From: Zhengitettix transpicula
Lineage: Eukaryota; Arthropoda; Insecta; Orthoptera; Tetrigidae
DNA: 64,000 nucleotides
Direction of reading: 5' to 3'
NCBI GenBank assembly: GCA_037074705.1
Contig: CM073592.1
Coordinates: 51,444,129-51,508,128 of the forward strand
Shown: positions 24,467-38,159 of the stretch, piece by piece
Layout: every line of letters begins with the position of its first letter
Position numbering within the stretch: position 1 is the stretch's first letter
The notes under the pieces: model-generated
Databases searched by the model: none
What the model was told of the DNA's origin: nothing
The model's input: the letters and a program-made list of their open reading frames with translations, nothing else
Program-made: the position numbers and the translations under genes

Positions 24467-25559
24467 ATATATATATGAAAAGAATTTTTAAAAATTCACT
24501 AAGTAAATCTTTCCTTGTTAAAAGGTATTGAAATTGTTTTTCACGTTACATGCTGATATCCAATTTAAAATTACAAAGGAAAGAGCATTGTTAACCTGTT
24601 CGTGCTTGGCTGTGACTAAAGTTTTAATTTAAACAACGATGAATACAGAAACAGTATTTTAACATTTACCGTGAGTTACAAATAGGCTAATTTAATTTTG
24701 TATATCTTAGAACTGATAATCTGATTGTGAGCCTAAGCTGTTCAGCAAAGTTTGTGCTAACATACGATACGATCCGAGTTAGACAACAGTAGTCAATAGC
24801 AGAGATATTTCAAGTAACGGAGCAGAGCAAGTTAAAGAAGCCTTATTAGCCCCTGGTAGACGAAGTTGTGGGCTTCTAAATTAATCAATTACAAATCTGA
24901 GTTTGCACAAACGGGAGATCTCGAGTTGTTACGTGTTATGTAATATAAAGATGTTTCATTGCTAACTTCTACCGAAACACTTCAGTGAACAAGTGTGGGT
25001 ACATTTATTACCCTGTATAAGCTTATGGATTATTAACGGAATAAGAGACCACAAAATAGGCAAATAAGTATTTTATTGTAATATAGAAGCTTTTAATGGT
25101 TACAGACATCGTGTTGTTAAAAACATAAATATAACTAATTACAATGAAGCGCACAATTTGCTACTTGAAATTCTGTACATAAAGTTTGAACTATTACTAG
25201 TACAGAGAAGAAGTCAACCATGATAGATTAATCGTTACGACATACTACGTCTCTCCTATCACCATGAATCTGTTTATAACCTGTCATCAGTGGTTGTAAT
25301 AGTAGTACATTATTATGCACGGAATTCACATTTCAATATGATACAGAATATTACTTATCTAAAAAAATAATAAAATAATTTTTCATTTTTAAATATTATT
25401 TAAATTTATTTATTAATGTAACCTTCATACACTTATATACTCTCTCTCTCTAGTGGTTGAATTATACTTTCTACTAACTTAACAATAATGAAATAAAATT
25501 ATTAAATATAGTGTGAGACCTGTTCTGTCACAAGCTGAACCTTTCTGGAGAGACGGAGA
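24467..25559. other. AT-rich intergenic DNA
   Basis: No gene, RNA or recognisable transposon. A short TCTC run occurs near 25442. Confidence 0.5.
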
Positions 25560-25995
25560 GGTGTGTCTACCTTTGGGGATGTTATTTTTGAACTAAGGTT
25601 CCCACAAGCCGAGGTACTTCGGCATGTTTTGAGCGGTGTATGTTCCGGGGTCGCAGACATTTGGCATGCGGCTAGCGTTGTTCGATGTTTCCATTGGAAC
25701 AGTCGGCCATCTGCCTCCTAAACTGGTTGAGGCACGGAGAATGGAATGCTGCGTCCCCACAGAAAACCCCTCTCCCGTTATCGGAAGGGCTTGGGACAAG
25801 TGCCTACTGCCCGATTTACCTGATACAGTTTTTCTAGGGTTTGTTCTACATCACTTTTACGCAAATGCAGGGTAGGATCCATAAACTACAGCCCGGGGGC
25901 CCTAGTTAACCTTTGGCTACCTGCCTCTACCGTTCCGCATCCCCCCTTTCAAATCCGTTCCTATGCTATTAAAGGTGAGTTGCCACCACGTGGAT
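25560..25995 (-). mobile_element. LGLWEP-family repeat, reverse-strand copy
   Basis: The reverse complement runs from AGGGTAATCCACGTGG to CATCCCCAAAGGTAG, matching the copy at 58825-59270 over its whole length. On the - strand 25799-25593 is open for 68 codons and ends LGLWEP then stop, the same end as in the 58.8-kb copy. There is no ATG (the frame opens with TTG), and the peptides differ more than the DNA, so the frame is probably not a conserved gene. The family is GC-rich, dispersed and carries no recognised transposase. Confidence 0.75.
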
Positions 25996-26504
25996 TACCC
26001 TAAATCCTCTAAAAAAATATTAAATATTGTCTGTAACATCTCTATAATTCACTACATTTTTATTTACTTCAAAATTAATATTCCCTCCATTCTGTTATTT
26101 TCCTTGTTAATATATTTGCATTTTGAAAATCAGCATTCTTATTTTCATAGTATCGATAAAATTTGTACTCTACATTACAAATAAATCAATGACTGAAAAC
26201 TATTTTAGCAAATTATTATTAATTTTAATCTGCTTACTAATTACGGTTTGATTGTATCTGTTTTAAGGTAAATAAATGTTGTACTTAATTTCCATGCATA
26301 TTTATGATTTAATTCTATTTATGACAGAGATTTTTGTCTGACCTTTTGTTAGAAACGAGTGATTTTAGTTTATCAATACGTTTAATGATTAAGGGGATCC
26401 GAAACTGATGGCATGTAAGTTCCTGTCTGTCCTGCTTTGTTCCCTCTCCATGAAAACGGTCCGACAGATTTCGATTAAATCTTTTGTCTTTGTATTATAT
26501 CATC

Positions 26505-26700
26505 AAGCCGACGTCCTGTGACGTAGTGGTGTCACCGCCTCGCATCACACAGGTCCCGGTTTCGAGTCCCGACAATGATCATGGATTTTTTGTGCTCATC
26601 GTGCTCAGGAAAACCGATGTAAACACATAAAATGCCGGAAACTCACATGGAAGATGACAGACGAAAGCCGCGAATGGTTTTTAGCTCCAAGGAGGATGAA
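26505..26700 (+). mobile_element. tRNA-derived SINE
   Basis: The tRNA-like head has an A-box-like TGACGTAGTGGTG and a B box GGTTTCGAGTCCC about 35 bases later. It is followed by a body with GATCATGGATTTTTTGTGC and CAGGAAAACCGATG and a 3' end near CAAGGAGGATGAAAG. This is the best-preserved SINE in the window. Confidence 0.7.
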
Positions 26701-29700
26701 AGAAAATTATACCCCAATTTTGTTAAGTCACTTAGTAAAAATAAAATTATTGAACAATTTTAGAAAATATTTATTTTGGAAATTTTGTTCGAGCTTACGA
26801 CAATATTGATAAAATATTAATTTTATCTGAAATGTAATCCACAATAATCTGACGTATACAAATATTCTACAACATTAATTTTCATTATCGTAATGAGTTT
26901 CTTCGTGGCCGTGGTGCGTAGTTGTCTTCCTGGACTCACGCAAGACAGACACGTGTCCCGCTGGAAAGCAATGACTTCAAAATTTCAATCATATTGTGAT
27001 ATATTTAAAATTTAAATAATATTGTGAAAGATGAACTATTTTATTTGGACGTACTCAGTGACGGCTCGTGCTTATGTGATACAGCACATCAATTAATTTA
27101 GTAAGAATAATTTTTTCTCAATTTTAAGAACCTTCATAATAATTGTGACGTGTTACGATATCGAAGCCATTAAACTCCCCGCCTAGCGGCGCGTCGCTGC
27201 TGGTAAAGCAGCCAACTGGACCGTCAGTGATATCCCAGCGATAAAACAGGATCTGGCGCTTTATTGACAACTACACATGCCCAATGTACCTTCTCACCCC
27301 ATCCCTAAATCCCTGCGTCAACAGGAAAGCTCAAGAAACTCACTCATTTTCGTGCTACAAATCTGATAGCACTCCAGAGCCCTGCCGTGCAATGACAGAG
27401 AGGCGGCCGCATCAAGCGGCATAAGCAAATAAATCAAAATAAATTTAAACTATTCATTAATTATAAATCTTATTTTATAATAGTTTATATTTTCATAACA
27501 AAAATAAAATTCGTTATTTTTTGGTAAAATAAAAAATACCAAACTAATGTTATTTTAAAAGAAAACAACATTTAAGACGCATTTATAGTACGAAAATCTA
27601 CCGGACGACCCTGAATATAATACTGCTCAGTGACTAGTTCCGAAATTTATTTTTATTTACAATATTTACCGACAAAAATACTTATTGGTTTTAGAAATGA
27701 TAAATTATTCTTGGTTTAAAAATTAGACGCTATTGTAAATTATGCAGACAGAATTAAAAATTGTATTGTATTGGTAACACTGGCACTGATGTAGTTTAAT
27801 TATTTCACATAGTTATCCTCGGAAAAAATAGTGATTTAGCACAAAGCTTAAAAAATTCCCGAGCCGCCACTGGACGTATTGATTACATACTTCATTATAA
27901 TAATTTATATGAGAAAAACCTATTGAATTTTCTATTCTCTCTATTTTTGAAGCTCTTACTTTCATTATCAGTTCTAATAATGTTTTATTAAGATCCAGAA
28001 CAAAAGGAAAGTCCGTCGCTCGGGTATTGGATGGTTTCCAGCTAATTGGCCCCTTCATGTTATTCGTAATGCGAAGGTTTCCGTGTCCTGCAATGATCCA
28101 GACAGCTGTGATACAGGAGACGAAACCTCAAGCCAGACAGGCACGTCAAAGGCCGAAGGCCAGACAAAGAGCTGCCCGCAACAAAGGAGGAAGAGGGTGG
28201 GTGTGATCTGTGATCCCCTCCAAGGCGAACAAACCAGCATTCAAAATATAACCACATCGTTGTTTGAAGGTAAACAGACCAAAAATAATTATTTGCAGTC
28301 GATGTACCTCGAATAGCCGACTGAAACATTTTAATGGCCGGATGGCAGCACATGTTCGAAATTCAACGACGTCATCGTGGATAATGAACGCCATTTTCAC
28401 TAGTTCTAAATTAGTTTAGCAATCTCAGTTATACATACAGTTCAATTAATAATATCTACGCTAATGACCAAATAAATCAACAATATTTACGGAATCAAAG
28501 TTGGGATGCAAATGTAGGAATATCATTTAAGAACATTCTCAAATATTTTAAAAGTGAGAATTTATTATCGTTATAATTATTTTAAAACTATTTTTCTGGG
28601 TGCAGTAAGAAATTTTAACTGTCATATGAACTGATAAAGGATTTGCGTCAATGCTTTGATTTTTTAAAAAAATGATTGAATACATTTTATTAAACGTAGG
28701 TAGGCCTATAGTTTCCTTATCATGTAACTACACTACTGAAAGAGTTGATTAGAGTTCCATATACATTCAAGTTAAGTCAAAATGTTATTCTGGAAGTTTT
28801 ACTTCCGCCTTAATATGCGAAAAAAAAAATTATATTTCATGTGTTGTGTTATTCATAATTTCATGTGGTCGTATTTGTAGACATCACTCCTTATTCCACC
28901 CATGTAGTAAATCATTCCGATTTATGGTCGATATAAAAATACTCTGAGATGTGAAGCAACGTTGTTCATTTTAGATGTGGTTTTATTTTCCTTCGGCAAA
29001 GTTTGAGCACTTTCGTACTCTTGTTAGAATAAAATACTCTACATACTCACTGATAAGTTTTATAAGACGTCTGGAAATAAACATTAAGATTACCCGCAAG
29101 ATCTGTAATGACCCTTAACAGTACTTGTAGAGTTTCCAGATATTACATTAATTATCACCTTATTTGAAACTGTAGCAACTTATCAGTTGTAAATATTTTG
29201 TTTCAGAAAATAAAATATCTGCTTTTAATAATTATTTACTATTTTATTTATTCTCAACAAAACACATTTTATTTAATTCAGAATAGTAATAAATTTAACT
29301 TAATGTCTGTCTCAGCTATACGTGAGTAAACAGTTTTAAATGATCATGGCATACAAATTAAGTGCCTTACAACAAAGCCGTAATTAATAAAATTATATGT
29401 AAAAAATCAAAGGATACAATGATAAAATCGTCGACCTTGGTTATGCGTATGTAACTTTTATACAATATATATTTAATCTGGTGGCATCAATCCTAGATAT
29501 AGACACGTTGCTTCTATGAACGTTTATCGTGTCCTTGAAGTTAGCGAAATTCAATCTGCTTCTTCATGCCGGTTGGATCCGGATTCTGGTGAATATAAAT
29601 GATTATTTCTTTCAAATACCTTACTTCCACTATTATACACTTCTATCCGTACCTATAGTCTGTCTATCTGCACTCTGTGAATTCTACATGCTCACTGATT

Positions 29701-29783
29701 TTCATAGTCTCCTGTTCTTTATAAATTCCTCTATGTCCCGAAAAAATATTATTTTCTACACCTTACAGTACTATTTTATTAAT
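26701..29783. other. Intergenic DNA with GC-richer patches
   Basis: Mostly AT-rich. Patches at about 27175-27420 and 28080-28260 are markedly richer in GC, the first with CCTAGCGGCGCGTCGCTGC; both lack recognisable coding or transposon motifs and may be decayed repeats. Confidence 0.45.
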
Positions 29784-30515
29784 AACTAGCTAGGTGCCCG
29801 GCGTTGCTCGTGTACTTATTTATATAAACTCGAAAAAGTATTTAATTGATTACTTAAATATATTCCTTGAGTATTTCAGGATATAATTGTCACTCAGTCT
29901 TCATACATTACGAAATATTACATTGATGAAATTGTTAGCTAGACTCACAACTAATACAGCGCAAGGATGGTAAAGTAATTCGTATTTTTCTTTATTACCA
30001 TTCGATGGAGTATTGCTGTATAAAATTATACTTTTTATTTAAAGAAAATATTTCTGTTTTATTTAATTCCTAATAATCTCCTTCGTTCGTTGCGTAGTAA
30101 CGTCTTTCTCTCGCGTGACGTCATTGTCTCTTGGCGCGCAGTAAATTAATATTTAATGATCACGGTTTTTAATTATAATTCTTTCCACATGTATACTTTA
30201 TATTAAATAAAAATATTTCTGCTTTATTTCATTACGAAATACAGAACTATATTTAGGATGCGTCAATGTCTTGAAAACTTATGACGTCATCGTCTCGCGC
30301 AGTAATTTAACACTAATTCGTAACTTATTTCAATTATAATTATTTCCACGTTTATTCTAGGGGTTTCTCACCCCCACAGTACCGGTTCTCGATTTTGGCA
30401 GAATACGTATACCAATTTTTGTTGCATTCTGTCCACGCGATAAAATTTGTATAAAGAACAACGTAAATACAAACATACATACATACAAATATACTCCCTT
30501 TTTTATTATATAGAT
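29784..30515 (+). mobile_element. CCGGCGTTGC...TTATATAG family repeat, 0.73-kb copy
   Basis: Begins CTAGGTGCCCGGCGTTGC and ends TTTTTTATTATATAG. Its right 330 bases differ from 17651-17980 at only a few positions apart from the shorter ATAC run. It contains two diverged ATTTCTG(C/T)TTTATTT units. It is about half the length of the 16.6-kb copy. No open frame. Confidence 0.75.
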
Positions 30516-33500
30516 TGGCAAAATTAAAGAGAAAATAAATTTATACCTGTCTCACTATGTTTTTAATCTTATTTTAATCCGTCTGCATCTGTTTAGACTC
30601 AGACTCGGTCTGTTGTCGCTGCCTTGATTAAATCCTCACGTGCGGATCTGCGCAGGTGCCGCCAACATGCCAATTTAATACCACGATTCAGTAAGCTTTG
30701 CTGATCGTTAAACCTCAAACTGGAATGCGATATTGGTCTCTGACAAAGGGGAGGACGAGATAAATTATAACAGTTACCACTCGTGCGAACACCAGAACAT
30801 TCACACCACTTCCACGGGGCAAGCCATTTTTTCCGCTGCCAAATGAGGCGTCTGTGCCGACAAAAACGGGAAATTTTAAATATTTTAAACAACATGTTTT
30901 TGCATACCACAGTTGCACTCTAAAAAATTTGTGTGAGCTTTGCAAAAAATCAGTTAAATGTCTATTACATTTAACGGCGGAGTTCTGAATTTAGTAAGCC
31001 AATGCTGCTGCGTCAAGCTTAACGTGTCTTACTTAACTTCCCCAGACATCGCCTGATGAAAGCTTAATTAAATTAAATGAACCTTCCACGAAAGTGAAGG
31101 GAAAATAGAGTAATATCAGGACTATGTAAACAACCGCCAAATTCTTCTGTCTCCTATACAGTAATTGGCAATTTTATAACAATTGTAAACCAAAATGTTT
31201 TTATATTAATATATTAATTAATAAATTAATACAGCTTATTATTACAGCAAAAAATAATCAATTTATAACAGTACCACAAGGAAGTATGTTAACTGAGAAA
31301 AGATGTCATTCACAATATATTAAAGTATGGTTCTAGGAATAATTTTAAGTCATTTTATTTTATTTAAAACTGTACATCAGTGAAATGTCCGGAAGTGAAA
31401 ATTTTTATGAATTTAAAATGTAGAACCATGGAACAATTTCAAACACCGAATTTTATCAAAAGAATGGCGACGAAAGGGAATTCTACGTTCGGAAAATAGC
31501 AAGACGTATGAGATGCGCATTAGGAGAAGACTGAAGATGAGGGGAGTATTGTGGTACGAGGCAACTGTCGCTTGGTGCAACTGGGCGTAACTACTAATTT
31601 TTTAAGCATTCATTATGATCTTAAGAACGGTGTATGCAGACAGCGGCCGAGTTTCTTTGTCACACACTTATTCTTATCAACTCTTACGTTCTGACGCACA
31701 ACATATCCTGAACTGAACCCACTATATTTTCTTACGTCAATGTTTTCAGAATTTTTTACTCTATCAAACATAGGTTCGTGATAAACTGAGTTCCGGCCTA
31801 CGCCTACTACAACTTCAGGTTAATGGACGACTGCACATCGAATTTTGAGACGACTATCTTCTTCTCTCAATTATAGGGTAAGGATACTAATCGAAATGAA
31901 GCACATTTAACAGAATAAATGAGAAATTACGAAATAAAGTCTTTAATTCATGGCAATAATAACAAGATTAAAATCAGATATCCTATTAAAAACTTAAAAA
32001 AATATTAAATATGCTCCGGGATGAATAATATATTTTTTTTTAAAATTTCTTTATTTCTAATATTTATTATTTTTGTATGCAGCCAGTATTATCTTCGGTG
32101 TGTTTTTATTTTGAAGTATTTATTTGTTCTAATATCGTTCCTAAATAATTCTATTTAATATTAATATTAGAATAGTAACAGACAATATACACTTATCACA
32201 AAACATATTTATAGTTTTTTCTAAATATTTAGAATAATTTTTCTGTGTCTACGTACACTTCAATAAAATGTATTTATAAGTCATTTTTCAAACATTTGTT
32301 TTAGTTTATTTCAAAAAAGAAAGACAGCTAATCAACGAGTGGAAATATTCAATATTTAGTGTTGAAAAAATAAGCTAAATCAGGAATCAAAAACGGAAAA
32401 AAATTCAATATATATCCACAATCCAATTCAAAACGGTCTTGCTTGTCACAAGTACGAATCCTTGTGATCGTCGAGTGCTGGCGACAGGTAATATAAGACT
32501 TGTGACGTGAACAACTTGTCCCTGCTGACAAGTAGAAGCACAGGTAAAAAGCTATCGAGAATCCATCACATAGAACCTGTTCTATTCCCAGAACAATTTC
32601 GTAGCAAGGAGAATAGACGCCCAACGAAACATGCGATGACAGGCGGCATTTATCAGATTAACACAGAATTTTTCAAGTTACGCGGTAATCCAGTGATCAT
32701 TTATATCTGTTCTTCCCCAGGATCTCGATACGAGAAACGAAGTTACGTTTCAGAAGATCAGATTGAAGCTAAGCAATTTCGTCATAGCCCTTATTGATCT
32801 CAATTACTCTGTTGACGTCATAGTTTAGAAAATTCTTAGAAACGTGACGTTTACTGACTTTAGAGTAAAATTATGTGATGCATTGGACGAACCTGAATAA
32901 AATTAAACAATTAGTCATGTCGAGATTTTTATAAATTAATTCTATTATATTATTACAACATAGATTCACTTGATTTATTTGTACATTATAAAATATATTA
33001 TAATAATTAAATACGTAATTTAATTAAATTAAAAAGAGCGAGAGAAGATTAATATGCACGGAAAACATCTGTAAATTAAATGTAAATAACAAGGAGCTGT
33101 GTTTGTATTTTTCGGAACAATAAAGAGCAAATTTTTGAATTATTAAAAACCAAATAACAGTCGAATATATTCTTAAAACTTGAAAATTCGACGCATTGTG
33201 CCATTATCATCTGAAAAATAATATATAATTACAAATTATAAAATTATCCAGATGTATCTGTCACATTAATACCAATAATGTCACTAGTTTACACTGAATA
33301 TGAATATTCATATTCATTGAATATTCACAGAACTTGTTAAAAAATTAATTATGAAAATACCATAAGCGTAATTACATCAGCAAAATAATGATAAACTATT
33401 GTGGCGAAAGCTTGCATAAATTCAAAAGAAATATTTTGGAAGCGATTTATATTTTCATAAATATTGAATACTCACCATTTAATACACATGATATTGGATT

Positions 33501-36119
33501 TTTAAGTACGATTCTTGCAAATAATCTAAATTTAATTTAACTCTGAAGCATCTGCACGATAATTATCACTGATATTGATCTTTTTTCCATTTTTTACAAT
33601 ATTATATATACAATAATATTTACAAATATATTTTTAATCTTAGTAATTAATATTATTCTAATATAATTTTGGTCAGAGTATTTTCAATCATTTTAAGTTG
33701 CAAAACAAATTGTTAACATGCTTTGTGAATTTTAAATAAATATTATTAAAATTCAATAGTCATCTTGGAAATTAATATGAATGGTACAGCTCACTTATAA
33801 AAACTTTGCATTATATAATTATATATTATTTTGGTCGATACTGAAACAATTTCGCGAAATAAGTTTGAAGAATAAATACATGAGAGTTATTTTGTTTCTT
33901 ACATTTGCATATACAGTAATATATCTTTAAATACTGATGCAGGTCCTGTACATAGGAGAGAATAATTTTAAAATAAAATTAATATTTCATATTTATTTCA
34001 ATAATATTGACATTTTTAAAGGTGTGTAGAAGGTGATACAGGAAAATTTTTATGAAACGTAAGGTATCTTTACAGTTGATTCCTGGAGAAAAGAGAATGA
34101 CAAGATGATAAATAATATAATTGAGGTTAAGTTATTTCATTTATGTTTTGATTTACTTTTATAATGTTTCGATGAAAATATATTACATTATTGTTCCGTC
34201 TAAAGTTAGTGGAAAAAAATTTAATGCAGTAAAAATTCACTACTAAAATCTGATTCATGTGCAAAATAAATTATAAATAATATTTTGCTCTATATGGAGT
34301 GGCTGGAGTGAGTCTTTACACAGTAAGTACTGTTTATGCTAACTGAGTAAACGGAAATTGTTACCTTTCAAGAACGCTCGCTTGTGTGGACTTTAAAAAG
34401 CTGTTTCCTGGAAACGAAATGTATAATTCTACTCAAACTGACTTTCAACTTTATTACCCTCTGAAATATGCTTTAAATTTAGATCGCAAAATTAATAAGG
34501 GGTACTTTAGAAGCTGCACAGATGATGGCCGTGCATGTCTTTGAAAGGAACTAATTATTAAAATATTTCTCGCACCAGAAGCAAAAGTCACTAATCGTGA
34601 TTAGACAAACTTTATATTTTAATTAATTTACAACATTTAACTAATTTTTCTCATTTTTTGTATATTTACTGAAGCGTGACATTCATTAGAAACCTCCTAT
34701 CATTAATTTGAATTCCAAATCAGACACCGATTATTTGGTACTACGAGCTTCGAACGTCGATAAACTACATTTTTATTTACTGTTATTAATTTTTTTTCTA
34801 TTAGACACTATAAATTTTTGTACAAAGTAAATTACAGCAAGATGGCAGGAGAAAATGAATGAGTATTCGCGTGTGTAAAAGACGGAGAAGCGAAAAACGA
34901 AATGCGTCGTTGAGCGTCACGCAGTAGTAAATCGGGAGAATACAGAAAGAAATAGAGGCACTGCTTACTAATTTATTTTCCGTAGATTGGGTCTTATTAA
35001 TTAAAAATTTTTGTTTCTTTGAACATGTTGCAACACATTTTACGTCATTTCGTTTTGTTTGACCAAATTTCTAGAGAATTATAACAACATTTAGAGGATG
35101 AATCGTCCCCGGATGTGAATTTATTTAAGGAATGATTAGCAAATGAGTGTCGTTATTGTGTAAGAGACTCTCTGGCTGACTGTTCAAAAGATGAAGCACA
35201 CTACGATCCTCTCCCATAATATTCCACAATCTCAAGTTTCTACTTCAGTTATCCTCGCAGCGTCACAACAAATTTAGTAATTTATTTACCATATTACCGA
35301 CAACTTTCCATCGTGCGCTAAGAAGTTGCACTTGAAAATTGTCTGGCATATTTTAGTAAATAAGAATGTTAACAAAACGTAGCTTATATCTTCATTTTTT
35401 AATTTTATTTTAGTCATTTATTCAACTGTTCCAGTAAGTAGAAATTAATAGAAGCCCGCGAAAGTCTCCAGGAACTATATTGACCCCATCTGTATTCAAA
35501 AATTTATTTACGTGCATACAGGATAACTGATTTCTTCTTTATTATTTTCTGAATCCTTGAAAATAATTGTTTTTTTATGCATTTAAATTCATGGCCCCTT
35601 AATTAAGCTTTTTTTATGATGACAACTTTGTAATAAAATTAGGATCGAAAATTATGATAAAAATCACGGATGCGAAGAAAACTACGCTGTATCAATTAGT
35701 GAATATAAAATTTAGGAAGATAACATACTCTATTTTGCACTTAGATATTTATATATAGGATTGTAAATTGTAAATATAGACACGTGGAGAGAAGTATGTT
35801 CTAAGGATCGCAACTGTTTGGTATTAATAATGGTCATAGCCAATTAATTTAATCAGTCATATAAAATTGCTAACAACAACTTTAGAGTTACAATTAAGGA
35901 TTTTAAAAAGACTGTAATTACCCATAGAGGAAGGATATCCCCGCCATCTGTAAGAAATATTTTCTTGCACACATACTGAAAGAATGAGACGTAGAGTTGT
36001 ACTGGTTATTGTTAAGAAATTTCTGAAAATAATAAAGGAGAAATTACATAAATAAATTTGTAGAAACTTTCGCAATTATTTTAGAAACAAAAATGTTTTA
36101 AAATTGTAACCTTACCGAT
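30516..36119. other. AT-rich intergenic DNA
   Basis: Over 5 kb with no recognisable gene or transposon. Open frames such as 32507-32797 (96 codons) have no known motif. A short perfect palindrome is listed at 33295. Confidence 0.5.
33295..33316. repeat. 22-base perfect palindrome
   Basis: A TGAATATGAAT half-site is mirrored exactly by ATTCATATTCA, followed by another TTGAATATTCA. It could be a dimeric factor site or simply a chance product of AT-rich sequence. Confidence 0.8.
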
Positions 36120-36680
36120 TTTTAGGTGAAAGGAGCAAGGTAGGCATGGAATACTTGGCACTTCGTAATGAGAGTCTCAGAAAGTACAAAGCAATGGTTA
36201 TTAATACGCCTAGTAATGAAATCATCTGCAGCTATCTAGGATGCGTATAGGGAAAAATCAGATAGAATCCCGAGTAAATGTGCAGAAATTGATGCGAAAT
36301 TCTTGCAGATAGGCCTGGGTATGGAAGCGAAAATGTTAAGATACAGACAAAAAGTAAAGAGCTAGGCTACATGCCGTATTTAAATATTGGAAAATTAAAA
36401 CTTTGGCAGGGAAATCGGAATTAAACTAAAAACTCGTGGGAGGACTCATCAGATTTTCAAAATAAAGGTCAGGCAGGAAGAAACGGAAGTCCTAAATGGG
36501 ACAATAAACGACTGGACTCTAACCTCCCTTTTTTCTAGGTCACCGCAACCTACATGTGACCTATGTAAGGCTGCCCTGACGATCCAGCATGTCCTCTACT
36601 ACTGTCCAAAGTACGACAGCATTAGAAACCAACAATTGATAAATACACAAGAAGGAAGATATGTCCCACAGCAGCGTCAA
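36120..36680 (+). pseudogene. Non-LTR retrotransposon 3' fragment (LINE C-terminal region)
   Basis: The frame at 36543-36677 encodes CDLCKAALTIQHVLYYCP followed by KYDSIRNQQL, the Cys/His pattern C-x2-C-x7-H-x4-C characteristic of the C-terminus of LINE polyproteins after the RNase H or reverse transcriptase domain. Upstream (36350-36530) segments such as WDN and ERS-like remnants are broken by frameshifts and stops. It is an old 5'-truncated copy. The clade (Jockey, I or R1-like) cannot be settled from this piece. Confidence 0.65.
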
Positions 36681-38159
36681 TAAATAACCTTGTAAAGTTT
36701 AGTAAGGCAACGGGTATTCAAGATGTAATCTAAAACGATGAATCTTAGGTTAAAAATAATATGTATATGGAATATGAATCAAATGTAATAATTTCGTGTA
36801 GTAGGTATGGAAAGTCGTCAAAGACTAATATGTTGACGCGACTGTAAACAATAAAAAAATACCTGTAAGAGTGTTTTGAGCTAGTCCTCCAAAGGAAAGA
36901 ATATTTAGTCTTCATCTGAACTCCCCTTCGTATGCTTCGAAAAATCATCAGATTCACAGTCAATAAACAATTAAGTAAGTTTAAGTATTACTATAGTTTG
37001 CTCCAGAGTTAATCTCCATTATAATTTCATTGTTTTCTTATTAAAACCAGAGCAAACGTATATTTTCATTTAATGACTTTTTCAAAACTGAACTTTAATT
37101 AATATAAGTCTTTATATACATGTTTATAATTGACATGTTGTCCTCGCGTCGGCTGTATCAATTTAAAATAATTATATTGCAATTTCATGTATCTTACATT
37201 GGGTAAACGTTGTATCTAGATGAAAAACATATTCGTAGTCACCGTCAAGGTGATGAATACGTTCATCAGAATTCTAATTAGAAGTTCCCGTACGATTCCA
37301 TAGATATCGTATCTAGAATGTAAAGCTTTTTTTATTTTTCGTCAGTTATAATCATATTCAAACATACAAAATTACGGATAAGGCCGGATATTGATCATCG
37401 TATGAATGAATTAAGGTGAGGGTGACGTAGGATGTCCAGGTTTATATCCGAATTGCCTTAAACGGCTGAATGATTGCATCGGCAATGTCTGTAAAATGGC
37501 TACTAAGTACCAGGAAACTCCAAAGTTGCTTTAGTATTAAAAGACAAACGCATAAATGTGATACAAGTATATTTTCACCGGTAGCCGCGGGGAGCCGAGA
37601 TTCAGCAACATGCGCAAGTATAAGCAATCATTGTCTCGGCAGTTGCTCTAACCATTATGCAAACAGTGAAATGAACTTGGGGCTACATTTGCCTTTCAAA
37701 ACGCCGTTCGTAATGAATTCGCGGGCACGTGATAACGGCGACGCTGCGTGTGGTTCCGGGTTTACGGCGACCAGAACTCACGGAAACTCTCCATTTGTTA
37801 AGAAGTTTACTGGGCCATAAATGCAAATTTCCGAGAGAAAGGATTTGTTCTATCAGAAGTGCTCCATGAATCACTGTCGGATTTATTTTATCATTTTGTC
37901 GCGTGCAACACATGCGTTATGTTAATATTTCCCCTTCTTTGAAAGGCGTTGGAGGCGATAACACTCAACAACTCGCCGTGCTCTTAAATTACTCTAGAGG
38001 TTTGTGTTTAAGAAATTCATGCCCTGAATATAAATTGCTCAATCTAAAAATACTTTAACAGCTTCGAGATACGAAATAGGAATAGTCTTACATTGCGGGA
38101 ACAGATTCGCATACACACAAACAATGTATAGAAAATTAATTCCCATCTAATGAATAAAA
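36681..38159. other. Intergenic DNA
   Basis: No gene recognised. A GC-richer block at about 37560-37800 is open for 116 codons on the + strand and 61-76 on the - strand, with no motif. Confidence 0.45.

Noticed and set aside
26520..26580. Possible true tRNA gene
   Set aside because: A and B boxes are present but no cloverleaf or acceptor stem can be formed and a SINE body follows.
37470..37820. 116-codon + strand open frame in a GC-richer patch
   Set aside because: No family motif, overlapping frames on the other strand equally open; kept only as intergenic note.
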